Assembly (NCBI GenBank): GCA_937884685.1
Contig: CAKZYM010000649.1
Coordinates: 1 to 15,730 of the forward strand
Origin: an uncultured Calothrix sp.
Lineage (GTDB): Bacteria > Cyanobacteriota > Cyanobacteriia > Cyanobacteriales > Nostocaceae
Reading direction: 5' to 3'
Length of the DNA: 15,730 bases
The notes under the pieces were generated by a model that searched no databases, was not told the DNA's origin, and saw nothing but the letters and a program-made list of their open reading frames with translations. Both the position numbers and the translations under genes were made by a program. This document shows, one piece after another, positions 6,324-13,724 of this stretch; position 1 is the stretch's first letter; every line of letters starts with the position of its first letter.

Positions 6324-6886
6324 ACAAGAAGATTCATTTTTAGTTCTATAAGGACTTTTAGTCCACCGACTGTTAATTGCATTTCCCAGTGGATAATTGC
6401 TAAACAATAAAAATTTTCATCCTATCCTACGGGAACACTTGATGGTGAAGGAGTGAAAACTGATGACTGATAACTGTTCACTGTTGACTGTTCACTGATA
6501 ACTGTCTCTAGACTGATATAAATTTTTAATAATCTATTTCATGTCAAACTCTGGACATAAATAGTTAGAATGTCGTAAAAGTCAAGATATTTTTACTAAA
6601 ATATATATATGTATCCTGAGACCCTATATTTCTGCTTGCAGATTAAGGAAAATAATATTTAATTCCAAGGTCTATCTAGATGCTATTTTTCCATATTTGT
6701 GTTTTTGCAGGGACACAGATATCAGTTTTTTTAATAATCTGATTGGTGCATCATACTTTCCTTTTCTTTAGCAGGATAAATTCCTGCCGGTAAAAGTTGA
6801 TTCTCTCTTTGGAAGTCCTCTAAGTCCTCTAACTATATGTAGTTGAGTGGGCAATCTTCGCTGTGCCAATATGATAGTGATATCCT
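6324..6886. other. Gene-free region upstream of the 6887 gene
   Basis: About 560 nt with no credible gene. It contains a small hairpin GGACT-TTT-AGTCC (6352-6364), the inverted heptamer array (6461-6502), a TA-rich stretch (about 6598-6612) and a 9-nt direct repeat AAGTCCTCT twice (6813-6830). No clear promoter for the downstream gene was identified. Confidence 0.65.
6461..6502. repeat. Heptanucleotide tandem array, inverted (TGATAAC type x6)
   Basis: Six units (TGATGAC, TGATAAC, TGTTCAC, TGTTGAC, TGTTCAC, TGATAAC). Read on the minus strand these are GTTATCA/GTGAACA, the same family as 6282-6323, so a transcript through both could fold back on itself. Confidence 0.88.
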
Positions 6887-7804
6887 ATGCAAGATAATAT
6901 TATAAAAACAGAATCAGTTGAGAATAAAAAGAGTAATAAAGCTCAAGAGATGGCTTTTATTATCGGTAGGCTCAGAAGTGGTATTTGGCTGTTTGGTATT
7001 CCATCTTGGTTATTCGGTATTGGCGATAGAAGTTTTGCTGCATTTGCCGATGGTTATATCTCTGTAATTGAGGTTTTTCAGTTATTTACAGCTTCTTTAT
7101 TTTTTGCAAGCTGGCTATTTTTAAGACCTGAAAATTCATCAGAAAATCAAGATTTATTCGCTTTACAAAGAAGTTTGTGCAACAATCTTGGTTTAAAGTC
7201 AGATTTGAGACAAAGGTATATGATTAGTCAAGAATACATACTACCTTTTCCTTATATTTGCCAAATTTATCATCTACTAAATTTGAAGCATTTAGAAAGT
7301 ATTCATCATTTTAGTTTAAATAATCTAAAAGTTGTTAATATCAGCGATTTTCAGGTAACAGATAATGGTGGAGTGATTAAATTCCAAACCATGCTGGATT
7401 CTCCTTTTAATCCTCTACGAATTTGGAGACAACCGATTGTAGAAGTAGATTTAATTTTGCACAATCCCTACACAGTAGAATTAAGTATTCCAGTTTACAA
7501 TCAAAGAAGAATAACCGTGATGTTTCATGCCGTTCCTTTAAATGAAAACGAGCATTATTTCTTCATTGATATTTACAGCGATTTAGAATGGTTTAAGCCA
7601 TTTTTACAGCTATTATTGCATTTTGCATCTTGCTTAACTTTGTTTGAGGATTTACCTTATTTACGAAGTCTTGCACAAAAAAATCGGGATAGCTTACTCA
7701 AAATGGGTAAAGTTTCTAAATGTGAAAGTATGTCGCTTTACAGAAGATTTTTGGAACTGTATGGGGCTAGTACAAGTAATTATCCCGTTCTTGGTAATGG
7801 GTAA
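6887..7804 (+). CDS. Unrecognised membrane-associated protein
   Basis: A 305-residue protein I cannot assign. Residues 1-25 are polar. A hydrophobic, Gly/Trp-rich piece (32-46, ending FGIGD) is followed by a probable membrane segment at about 58-79. The rest is soluble-looking. Residues 160-235 alternate as beta strands (VEVDLILHNPYTVELSIPVY type), followed by hydrophobic 236-253 and EDLPYLRSLAQKN (254-266). That order faintly recalls the C-terminal half of Rieske-type oxygenases (SRPBCC fold with a terminal E-D-x-x-x-L-x-x-Q), but no CxH/CxxH Rieske motif exists here, so this is weak. The start ATG has no clear Shine-Dalgarno. The last residues (VLGNG) and the stop are encoded by the heptamer array, so the native C-terminus has probably been altered. 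Confidence 0.75.
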   Translation: MQDNIIKTESVENKKSNKAQEMAFIIGRLRSGIWLFGIPSWLFGIGDRSFAAFADGYISVIEVFQLFTASLFFASWLFLRPENSSENQDLFALQRSLCNNLGLKSDLRQRYMISQEYILPFPYICQIYHLLNLKHLESIHHFSLNNLKVVNISDFQVTDNGGVIKFQTMLDSPFNPLRIWRQPIVEVDLILHNPYTVELSIPVYNQRRITVMFHAVPLNENEHYFFIDIYSDLEWFKPFLQLLLHFASCLTLFEDLPYLRSLAQKNRDSLLKMGKVSKCESMSLYRRFLELYGASTSNYPVLGNG

Positions 7805-7888
7805 TTGGTAATTGGTAATTGGTAATTGGTAGTTGGTAATTGGTAATTGGTAGTTGGTAATTGGTAATTGGTAATTGGTAGTTGGTAA
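7791..7888. repeat. Heptanucleotide tandem array (TTGGTAA/G x14)
   Basis: Fourteen uninterrupted units, mostly TTGGTAA with TTGGTAG at four positions and one TGGGTAA. This is the longest array in the window. It contains the stop codon of the upstream gene (7802-7804) and the codons just before it. Confidence 0.95.
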
Positions 7889-7918
7889 TGAAATTATTAC
7901 TCATTATTCATTACTTTC

Positions 7919-7966
7919 TACTCCTAACTCCTAATTCCTAACTCCTAACTCTTAACTCCTAACTTA
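7919..7966. repeat. Heptanucleotide tandem array (TAACTCC x6-7)
   Basis: Units TAACTCC, TAATTCC, TAACTCC, TAACTCT, TAACTCC, TAACTTA from 7925, with a partial unit before. It ends 2 nt short of the ABC ATPase stop codon (7969-7971). A second array family (TTGGTAA) lies 30 nt to the left, so two families meet between the convergent genes. Confidence 0.9.
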
Positions 7967-7968
7967 CT

Positions 7969-9645
7969 TCACGCTCTTGCCAATAAAGGTGCAGCAGCAA
8001 GTAAGGTTTTTGTGTAAGGATGTTGGGGGTTGGAGAAAATTTCTTGTGTTGCTCCGAGTTCCACGATTTTACCATCGTTCATTACAGCGATTCGGTCGCA
8101 TAAAAATCGAGCTAACCATAAGTCGTGGGTGATGAATAAGTAGGTCAACTCAAATTCTTCTTTTAGTTCCAGCATTAAGTCTAAGACTTGCGACTGTACG
8201 CTTGCATCTAACATACTTACTGGTTCGTCGCAAATTACTAATTTAGGACGGGTTATCAAAGCACGAGCAATTGCAACTCTTTGCTGTTGTCCTCCAGATA
8301 AGTCTGAGGGATAACGTTGATAGTACATTTCTGATGGATTTAACCCAACTTTATCGAGCATCCATAATACTTGTTCTTTTGCTGTTCCTGTATCGGCTAA
8401 GTTATGGATAATTAAAGGGTCGCTTATGTTTTGTCCTACTGTCATTGTGGGATTTAAGCAAGCGTGGGGGTCTTGGAATATCATCTGCATTTGTCGTCTT
8501 TCGGAGCGGACTTGTTGACGCGACAAACCGGTTAATTCTTTACCTAAAAATTCAACTTTACCGTCGGTAGGACGAATTAATTGCAATATTGTCCGCGATA
8601 AGGTGCTTTTTCCACAACCGGATTCGCCAACTAATCCGAGAATTTCTCTGGAATAAAGTTCTAAGTTGATCCCATCCACTGCTTTGATTGTTTGTCCTTG
8701 TCCTTTAAATATCCTTTCAATAAAGTTTGGCTCAATGGTATAATGCTGCTTTAATTCTTTGATTGCCAGCAATGGTGTGACATTAGATGAGTTCTCGTTG
8801 AGACTTGTTGATACTTCTGAGTAAACTGTATCTGCGTTCTCCGAGTCAGAAAATGTTTGTATGTGCAATGCTGCTTGCAAAAGCGAGCGGGTGTATTCGT
8901 GCTGCGGATTTTGAAAGACTTCTTTTGATAAACCCGTTTCTACCATCTTTCCCTGGTACATTACCCCAATGCGATCGCAATATTCCGCGACCATTGCCAA
9001 GTCGTGAGATATCAACAGTAATCCCATGTTTTCTTCGGCGCATAATCTGGTTAATTCTTGGAGAATTTGAGCGGAAACGGTAACGTCTAAACTGGTTGTG
9101 GGTTCGTCTGCAACAATTAATTTAGGATTTAATAATAGAGCTAAAGCAATAGCTACCCGCTGACGCATTCCACCGCTAAATTCGTGGGGGTATTGACTCC
9201 ATCTTTCGGGGGGAATGTTTACTTTTTGTAGAGTAGCAATAGCTTTTTCTTTCGCTTGCTTGTTTGATAATTCGGGTGAATGAGCTTTGAGAGTTTCGAG
9301 ACAATGGTTCCCAATAGTCATTAATGGGTCTAAACGAGTCATGGGGTCTTGGAAGATTAATGCTACTGCTTCCCCGCGAAATTTACGTAGCTGCTCGGCA
9401 GTCATATCGAACACAGAGCGTCCTTGAAACATGACTTTTCCTTCTATACGTGTTGACTGGGGTAACAACCGCATCCCAGCACGTCCCAAAGTGGATTTAC
9501 CGCAACCAGACTCTCCCACCAATCCCATCCTTTCACCGGGTTGAAGGATAAAAGAAACGTCATCTACAGCCCAAATATCTTCCTCGGTGCTGCTTTTAGC
9601 GTAATTCACGCGGAGATTTTCAATCGACAATAAAACATCGTTCAT
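7969..9645 (-). CDS. ABC transporter ATPase with two fused nucleotide-binding domains, peptide type
   Basis: A 558-residue cytoplasmic protein that joins the two ATPases of an oligopeptide/dipeptide/nickel-type importer (DppD-DppF, as in YejF and GsiA). Domain 1 has Walker A GESGCGKST (44-52), signature FSGGMRQR (156-163), Walker B LIVADEP (176-182) and switch His214. Domain 2 has Walker A GESGCGKST (340-348), signature LSGGQQQR (449-456), Walker B LVICDEP (469-475) and switch His507. Each is followed by the peptide-family NPQH-x-YT extension (247-252 and 539-545). All catalytic residues are present. No permease or binding-protein gene is nearby, so its partners must be elsewhere. A single HIP1 palindrome (GCGATCGC, 8971-8978) lies inside the gene. 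Substrate unknown. Confidence 0.93.
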   Translation of the reverse strand: MNDVLLSIENLRVNYAKSSTEEDIWAVDDVSFILQPGERMGLVGESGCGKSTLGRAGMRLLPQSTRIEGKVMFQGRSVFDMTAEQLRKFRGEAVALIFQDPMTRLDPLMTIGNHCLETLKAHSPELSNKQAKEKAIATLQKVNIPPERWSQYPHEFSGGMRQRVAIALALLLNPKLIVADEPTTSLDVTVSAQILQELTRLCAEENMGLLLISHDLAMVAEYCDRIGVMYQGKMVETGLSKEVFQNPQHEYTRSLLQAALHIQTFSDSENADTVYSEVSTSLNENSSNVTPLLAIKELKQHYTIEPNFIERIFKGQGQTIKAVDGINLELYSREILGLVGESGCGKSTLSRTILQLIRPTDGKVEFLGKELTGLSRQQVRSERRQMQMIFQDPHACLNPTMTVGQNISDPLIIHNLADTGTAKEQVLWMLDKVGLNPSEMYYQRYPSDLSGGQQQRVAIARALITRPKLVICDEPVSMLDASVQSQVLDLMLELKEEFELTYLFITHDLWLARFLCDRIAVMNDGKIVELGATQEIFSNPQHPYTKTLLAAAPLLARA

Positions 9646-10354
9646 AATTAGTTATCAATCCTATTAGTTATTCTTAGTTATTTTCAGTTACCAAACTCCT
9701 TCGGAGCTAAAGTAGCAAATAGTAAGTAGTAAGTAGCAAGTAATATCTATAGCTCCCTGCATGGTATTAAGCCTCCTCATTCACAAGGAAAAGATAATTC
9801 AATTCTTAAATCCTCTGACTTCAGCCAATTGTCGAACTTACTACTTACTACTTGCTACTTACTACTTGCCACTCCCTATTCCCTTGATTGATTCAAATTT
9901 TTTATACCTTACCAGATTCGCTCTTGGTAAGCTTGTTACCTACACTATTTTGATTGTGTAAATAATTAACGCGTATTATCAGTTACATGTGTGGAATTAA
10001 AGCCAAAAATACAGTACCCGCTTCAATAGATGAATCATTGTAATTGTCAGATTGTAAAAAAAACAAAAAATAGCTTTTAACTTAATTCTTTGATTCTAAA
10101 TCGCCCTTATATGACCGATTGACAACCGATTCATTAGACATTATATTGAATACTTTTATATGAGGACGAGCTATTTGCCAAAATATCAGGGAAGAATGCT
10201 AATATTGTCTTGAAAGCTAAACATCACTCTACAAGTAGAAGTGCTGAAAAACATAGCGACCAATAGTAAATTTTTACAATATTTTCCTTTTATAAGAATA
10301 AAATGAAGTGTAGTAAGTAACTTTTGGTTTTTTAGTTAGTTAATTATTTCTCTT
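9646..10354. other. Large gene-free region between ABC ATPase and patD-like genes
   Basis: About 700 nt. The left part holds a small hairpin CTCC-TTC-GGAG (9696-9706) and a pair of inverted heptamer arrays (9711-9743 and 9836-9873). The short open frame across 9761-9961 runs through the repeat and is not a gene. From about 9960 to 10350 I see only AT-rich sequence without repeats, an open frame or a clear structure. It may hold the promoter for the ABC ATPase on its left side. Confidence 0.65.
9711..9873. repeat. Inverted pair of heptamer arrays (AGTAAGT type)
   Basis: The left array (9711-9743, AGTAAGT/AGCAAGT units) and the right array (9836-9873, ACTTACT/ACTTGCT units) are reverse complements over about 33 nt with roughly five mismatches. 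A 92-nt interior separates them. A transcript would fold into a long stem. Confidence 0.8.
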
Positions 10355-10720
10355 TTAGTTTTTGAATTCGTCATCTGCTACTTTATCCATCTTAAGAATG
10401 GCATCGCAGTATCCAATCAGGGTTGTCAAACGTTCGCATAGAGCATCTATTCGGTCTTTAATAGTAGAAGCTTGTCGCGCTCCTTGAAAAAACATTATAT
10501 CTATTTGTAATAACCGTAACTGTTTGCTGATTTCGGTCATATAAGACTGCTCTGTGGGATATTGAGTAGTCAAAGGTACAATATCGGTACGAAAAAAGCT
10601 CTGCAAAGATGCTATATCTTGGCGCAGTTCGGTAGCATTGGTTAGATTGGAAGAGATATCGGCATGCAATTGCTGCAATAAGGTTTTAAACTCTCGATAT
10701 TTCTGCTTGTTGACACACAT
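10355..10720 (-). CDS. patD: PatD-like heterocyst frequency control protein
   Basis: A 121-residue soluble, helical protein with no membrane segment. The LRLLQIDIMFFQGARQ block (68-83) followed by ERLTTLIGYCDAIL (96-109) matches my memory of the PatD family of filamentous cyanobacteria; the N-terminal KYREFKTLLQQL (7-18) also fits. In Anabaena, PatD influences heterocyst frequency and has been linked to FtsZ assembly. The assignment rests on recall of family sequence, so it could also be an uncharacterised relative. ATG at 10718-10720. It is transcribed away from the rel gene across 146 nt. No perfect NtcA box (GTA-N8-TAC) is visible upstream. The Asp-rich tail after residue 111 is probably not conserved. 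Confidence 0.65.
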   Translation of the reverse strand: MCVNKQKYREFKTLLQQLHADISSNLTNATELRQDIASLQSFFRTDIVPLTTQYPTEQSYMTEISKQLRLLQIDIMFFQGARQASTIKDRIDALCERLTTLIGYCDAILKMDKVADDEFKN

Positions 10721-10742
10721 AAGAATGTTTATTGAGATAGTA

Positions 10743-10771
10743 TTGATGTCAAGAATTTTATCTCATAGAAT
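10743..10771 (+). promoter_or_regulatory. Candidate rel promoter
   Basis: TTGATG (10743-10748) and TAGAAT (10766-10771) are separated by exactly 17 nt, a reasonable vegetative promoter pointing toward rel. The start point would be near 10778, giving a leader of about 90 nt to the first ATG or 250 nt to the second. Confidence 0.4.
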
Positions 10772-10774
10772 AAT

Positions 10775-10827
10775 CTAATTTTTGAAAATTAGTTTTCCCA
10801 CAGCCGCCTCAAATGAAGTATTGAGGC
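10775..10827 (+). promoter_or_regulatory. Two hairpins in the rel leader
   Basis: CTAATTTT-TG-AAAATTAG (10775-10792) is a perfect 8-bp inverted repeat at the predicted transcription start, followed by TTTT. GCCTCAA (10806-10812) and TTGAGGC (10821-10827) form a second perfect stem with an 8-nt loop. They could be a protein-binding palindrome, an attenuator or mRNA leader structures. Confidence 0.5.
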
Positions 10828-10866
10828 TTGATTTGCAATTATACTTTTTGAAAATTTTGAACGATT

Positions 10867-13296
10867 ATGATGCGGAACACCTATTCGATTAGAAAAACAT
10901 TGCTAGTTGAGAATAAACCATTTAAACTAGCAAATCTACCCTGTTCTTCAAAAGCAGCATCGCATAGACAGCAATTTCGTTTGCGTCGTCCATCGAATTT
11001 AGACAGTAAGCCCCTTTACTCGCACATGAACACTACAGTTGTGGATTCAGAAATTAATATCCCTCTTCCTGAATGGTTGAAAGATTGTTTGCATCCCACA
11101 GAAGCGAGTAATGTGGAAAGTGCCTACAGCTATGAGGATAAAAATTTAATTAGTCGCGCTTTTAAGTTTGCTTACAATCTCCACGAAGGACAGATGCGTA
11201 AGTCTGGAGAACCATACATCTGCCATCCCGTAGCGGTTGCCGGAATACTCAGGGATTTGGGAGGCAGTCCTGTTATGATAGCAGCTGGATTTTTACATGA
11301 TGTAGTTGAAGATACAGAAATTACTATTGACCAAATAGAAGAACTGTTTGGAGAAGAGGTAAGACGCTTAGTTGAAGGTGTTACAAAGCTTTCTAAAATT
11401 AATTTTAAAAGTAAAACAGAATCTCAAGCTGAGAACTTTCGGAGAATGTTTTTGGCTATGGCGCAGGATATTCGCGTCATCGTTGTAAAATTAGCAGACC
11501 GCTTGCATAATATGCGGACGCTACAAGCAATGCCGGAACATAAGCGTCGTCCCAAAGCTTTAGAAACTAGAGAAATATTTGCTCCCTTGGCCAATCGTTT
11601 GGGTATTTGGCACTTAAAATGGGAATTGGAAGATTTAGCCTTTAAATATCTCGAAACCGACTCCTACCGTCAAATACAGCAGTTAGTTATCGATAAACGA
11701 GCAGCTAGAGAAGAAAGGCTGACCAACGTAACCGATACTTTGCGTTCTCGCTTGAAACAAGCAGGAATTGAGTGCAAAGATTTATCAGGTCGTCCGAAGC
11801 ATCTTTATAGTATCTATCAAAAGATGCAGCGCCAGAATAAAGAATTTCACGAAATTTTCGATTTAGCAGCGCTACGGATTATTGTCAATACCAACGAAGA
11901 ATGCTATCGTGCTTTAGCATTAGTTCATGATTCTTTTCGTCCGATTCCTGGTAGATTTAAAGACTATATTGGACTACCCAAGCCAAACCGCTACCAATCG
12001 CTGCATACTGGGGTAATTGGACCTTGGGGTCGTCCGATGGAAGTGCAAATCCGCACCTTAGAAATGCATCGCATTGCTGAATATGGCATAGCAGCTCATT
12101 GGATATATAAAGAAACTGGTGGTTCTAATAATATTCAAATGACCGCAGCCGATGAGAAATTTACCTGGCTGCGACAGTTACTTGAATGGCAAAACGACCT
12201 TAAGGATGCTCAAGAATATTTAGAAAGCATCAAAGACAATTTATTTGAAGACGATATTTATGTTTTTACGCCTAAAGGAGATTTAGTTGCTTTAAGCCCG
12301 AATTCTACCACAGTAGATTTCGCCTATAGAATTCATACCGAAGTGGGAAATCATTGTGCTGGAGCTAAAGTGAACGGACGAATGGTACCGCTTTGTACAA
12401 AGTTAGATAATGGCGATATTGTTGAAGTTGTTACTCAGAAAAATAGCCATCCCAGTTTAGACTGGTTGAATTTTGCCGCAAGTTCAGCGGCGAAAAATCG
12501 TATTAAGCAGTGGTACAAGCGTTCGCGTAGAGAAGAAAATATTGCTAGAGGTAGAGAATTATTAGAAAAAGATTTAGGTAAGCCAGGTTTTGAAAGCTTG
12601 CTCAAGTCCGAACCAATGCAAACTGTTGCAGATAAATGTAACTATCATAGCGTTGAAGATTTGCTCGCGGCCTTGGGTTATGGTGAAATCACCTTGAACT
12701 TAGTATTAAATCGGTGGAGAGAAGTTGTTAAAGAACAACAACCTATAGATACAGATTTAAATGCAGTTCTTTCCAATCTACCTACTTCCGCACAAAAAGC
12801 ATTGCGAGAAGCAAATGCTCCAACATCCCGCAATAGCGATTCGCCGATAGTTGGTGTCGAAGGGTTGATGTATTATGTTGCGGGTTGCTGTAATCCCATT
12901 CCTGGAGAACCAATCATCGGTGTAGTAACTCGCGGTAGAGGAATTTCTATTCACCGTCAAGGATGTCAAAACCTGAAAAACACCGGTTGCGAAAGATTAG
13001 TACCTGTTAGCTGGAATAATAGCGAAGAAAGCAAGCGTCGTCCTCAAAGCTATAGCGTCAAAGTTCAAATCGAAGCTTTAGACCGCGTTGGAGTTTTCAA
13101 AGATATTTTATCTCGCTTAAGCGACCAAAGAATTAATGTTTCTCATGCCAATGTCAAAACCGCAATCAATCAACCAGCATTAATTGATTTGGGAATAGAA
13201 GTATCTGACAGAAAACAATTAGAGCAAGTCTTTAACCAAATCAGAAAAATGAGCGACATTCTTAATATTCGTCGTCAAGGACAAGTTGAGGATTAA
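10867..13296 (+). CDS. rel: Bifunctional (p)ppGpp synthetase/hydrolase, RelA/SpoT family
   Basis: Makes (p)ppGpp from ATP and GTP/GDP and also hydrolyses it, coordinating growth with starvation. Up to 809 residues. The HD hydrolase domain spans about 95-250, with H120 and FLHDVVEDT (143-150, metal-binding His144-Asp145). The synthetase domain spans about 300-415, with GRPKHLYSIYQKM (308-320), RFKD (363-366, the charged motif typical of bifunctional enzymes) and EVQIRTLEMH (392-401). TGS is at about 462-525, a conserved-cysteine domain at 664-700 (GCC, QGC) and ACT at 729-800. Relatives begin near MNTTVVDSEINIPLPEWL, so ATG 11026-11028 (756 residues) may be the true start; residues 1-53 are basic and look non-conserved. 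Neither ATG has a strong Shine-Dalgarno. Confidence 0.96.
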   Translation: MMRNTYSIRKTLLVENKPFKLANLPCSSKAASHRQQFRLRRPSNLDSKPLYSHMNTTVVDSEINIPLPEWLKDCLHPTEASNVESAYSYEDKNLISRAFKFAYNLHEGQMRKSGEPYICHPVAVAGILRDLGGSPVMIAAGFLHDVVEDTEITIDQIEELFGEEVRRLVEGVTKLSKINFKSKTESQAENFRRMFLAMAQDIRVIVVKLADRLHNMRTLQAMPEHKRRPKALETREIFAPLANRLGIWHLKWELEDLAFKYLETDSYRQIQQLVIDKRAAREERLTNVTDTLRSRLKQAGIECKDLSGRPKHLYSIYQKMQRQNKEFHEIFDLAALRIIVNTNEECYRALALVHDSFRPIPGRFKDYIGLPKPNRYQSLHTGVIGPWGRPMEVQIRTLEMHRIAEYGIAAHWIYKETGGSNNIQMTAADEKFTWLRQLLEWQNDLKDAQEYLESIKDNLFEDDIYVFTPKGDLVALSPNSTTVDFAYRIHTEVGNHCAGAKVNGRMVPLCTKLDNGDIVEVVTQKNSHPSLDWLNFAASSAAKNRIKQWYKRSRREENIARGRELLEKDLGKPGFESLLKSEPMQTVADKCNYHSVEDLLAALGYGEITLNLVLNRWREVVKEQQPIDTDLNAVLSNLPTSAQKALREANAPTSRNSDSPIVGVEGLMYYVAGCCNPIPGEPIIGVVTRGRGISIHRQGCQNLKNTGCERLVPVSWNNSEESKRRPQSYSVKVQIEALDRVGVFKDILSRLSDQRINVSHANVKTAINQPALIDLGIEVSDRKQLEQVFNQIRKMSDILNIRRQGQVED

Positions 13297-13324
13297 TGCG
13301 CTTAAGAAATAAATTTGATTTTTG

Positions 13325-13350
13325 TTAGCGTAGCGTGTCCCGGAGGGACA
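13325..13350. repeat. Short hairpin repeat (TTAGCGTAGCG + TGTCCC/GGGACA)
   Basis: TGTCCC-GGA-GGGACA (13336-13350) is a perfect 6-bp stem preceded by the tandem-like AGCGTAGCG. Sequence of this form is common in intergenic DNA of Nostoc-like cyanobacteria. It lies about 30 nt beyond the rel stop. Confidence 0.6.
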
Positions 13351-13387
13351 TATTTTAATTCTTGATTAAGAATAAATTGTTTTTAAG

Positions 13388-13418
13388 CAAGACGGTTTAA
13401 TTATCAGTAGCCGTCTTG
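13388..13418 (+). terminator. Possible rel terminator
   Basis: CAAGACGG (13388-13395) pairs perfectly with CCGTCTTG (13411-13418) across a 15-nt loop. The following TTAATAAT is only weakly T-rich, so termination efficiency is uncertain. It lies 92 nt beyond the rel stop. Confidence 0.45.
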
Positions 13419-13551
13419 TTAATAATAGGGAACCTCCCAAACATTTTTCAACAATGAGGATGTTACCTGTTAATTTAGCAATCTATCAACTCTATATTTT
13501 GAATCATCCAATCCGAAATATTAAATCTGAAATATAGCGGTTTTTACGCTT

Positions 13552-13637
13552 GATAGAATACAGGTTAACCTCACCCCTTCCCCTCTCCTTGTCAAGGAGA
13601 GGGGTTGCTGGAGTATGGAGTGAGGTTTCAAGTATAT
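13552..13637. repeat. Dispersed hairpin repeat, copy 2
   Basis: A perfect 12-bp inverted repeat, CCCCTCTCCTTG (13580-13591) and its complement (13593-13604), is nested inside AACCTCAC (13567-13574) / GTGAGGTT (13620-13627). The left flank ATAGAATACA and right flank GAGGTT...CAAG-TAT-TTG match copy 1 at 1168-1231. Copy 1 lacks about 18 nt of the left arm present here. Confidence 0.75.
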
Positions 13638-13664
13638 TGGACTCAGCTAAAAACTGATAATATA

Positions 13665-13692
13665 TTGACTATTACGTAGCAGTGTATAAAAT
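13665..13692 (+). promoter_or_regulatory. Predicted promoter of the 13725 gene
   Basis: TTGACT (13665-13670) and TAAAAT (13687-13692) are 16 nt apart. The start point would be near 13699, leaving a 26-nt leader with AGGA (13714-13717) placed 7 nt before the ATG. Confidence 0.5.
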
Positions 13693-13724
13693 AGAGCATA
13701 CATGTATTCTGTTAGGATTTTTGC

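Larger units (their letters stand above)
13297..13724. other. Region between rel and the lipoprotein gene
   Basis: About 430 nt without a gene. In order it has a GTAGCG-TGTCCC-GGA-GGGACA hairpin repeat (13329-13350), a terminator-like stem (13388-13418), the second hairpin element (13552-13637) and a promoter for the downstream gene (13665-13692). Confidence 0.75.

Noticed and set aside
7791..7966. CRISPR-like array
   Set aside because: Units are 7 nt and contiguous without spacers, so these are tandem heptamers.
8805..9083. Open frames opposite and within the ABC ATPase gene
   Set aside because: They lie entirely in the coding region of a strongly conserved ATPase domain and have no independent start signals.
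9761..9961. Open frame of 66 codons on the plus strand in the large gap
   Set aside because: Its middle is encoded by the ACTTACT-type heptamer array, it has no ribosome binding site and the residues resemble no protein.
10747..10752. TTGACA on the minus strand as a patD -35 box
   Set aside because: No acceptable -10 hexamer follows at 16-18 nt and the start point would fall almost on the ATG.
10721..10866. NtcA box between patD-like gene and rel
   Set aside because: No GTA-N8-TAC match at acceptable quality was found, so nitrogen control is not claimed from sequence.
12778..12969. Minus-strand open frame inside rel
   Set aside because: Shadow of the conserved cysteine-containing region of Rel.
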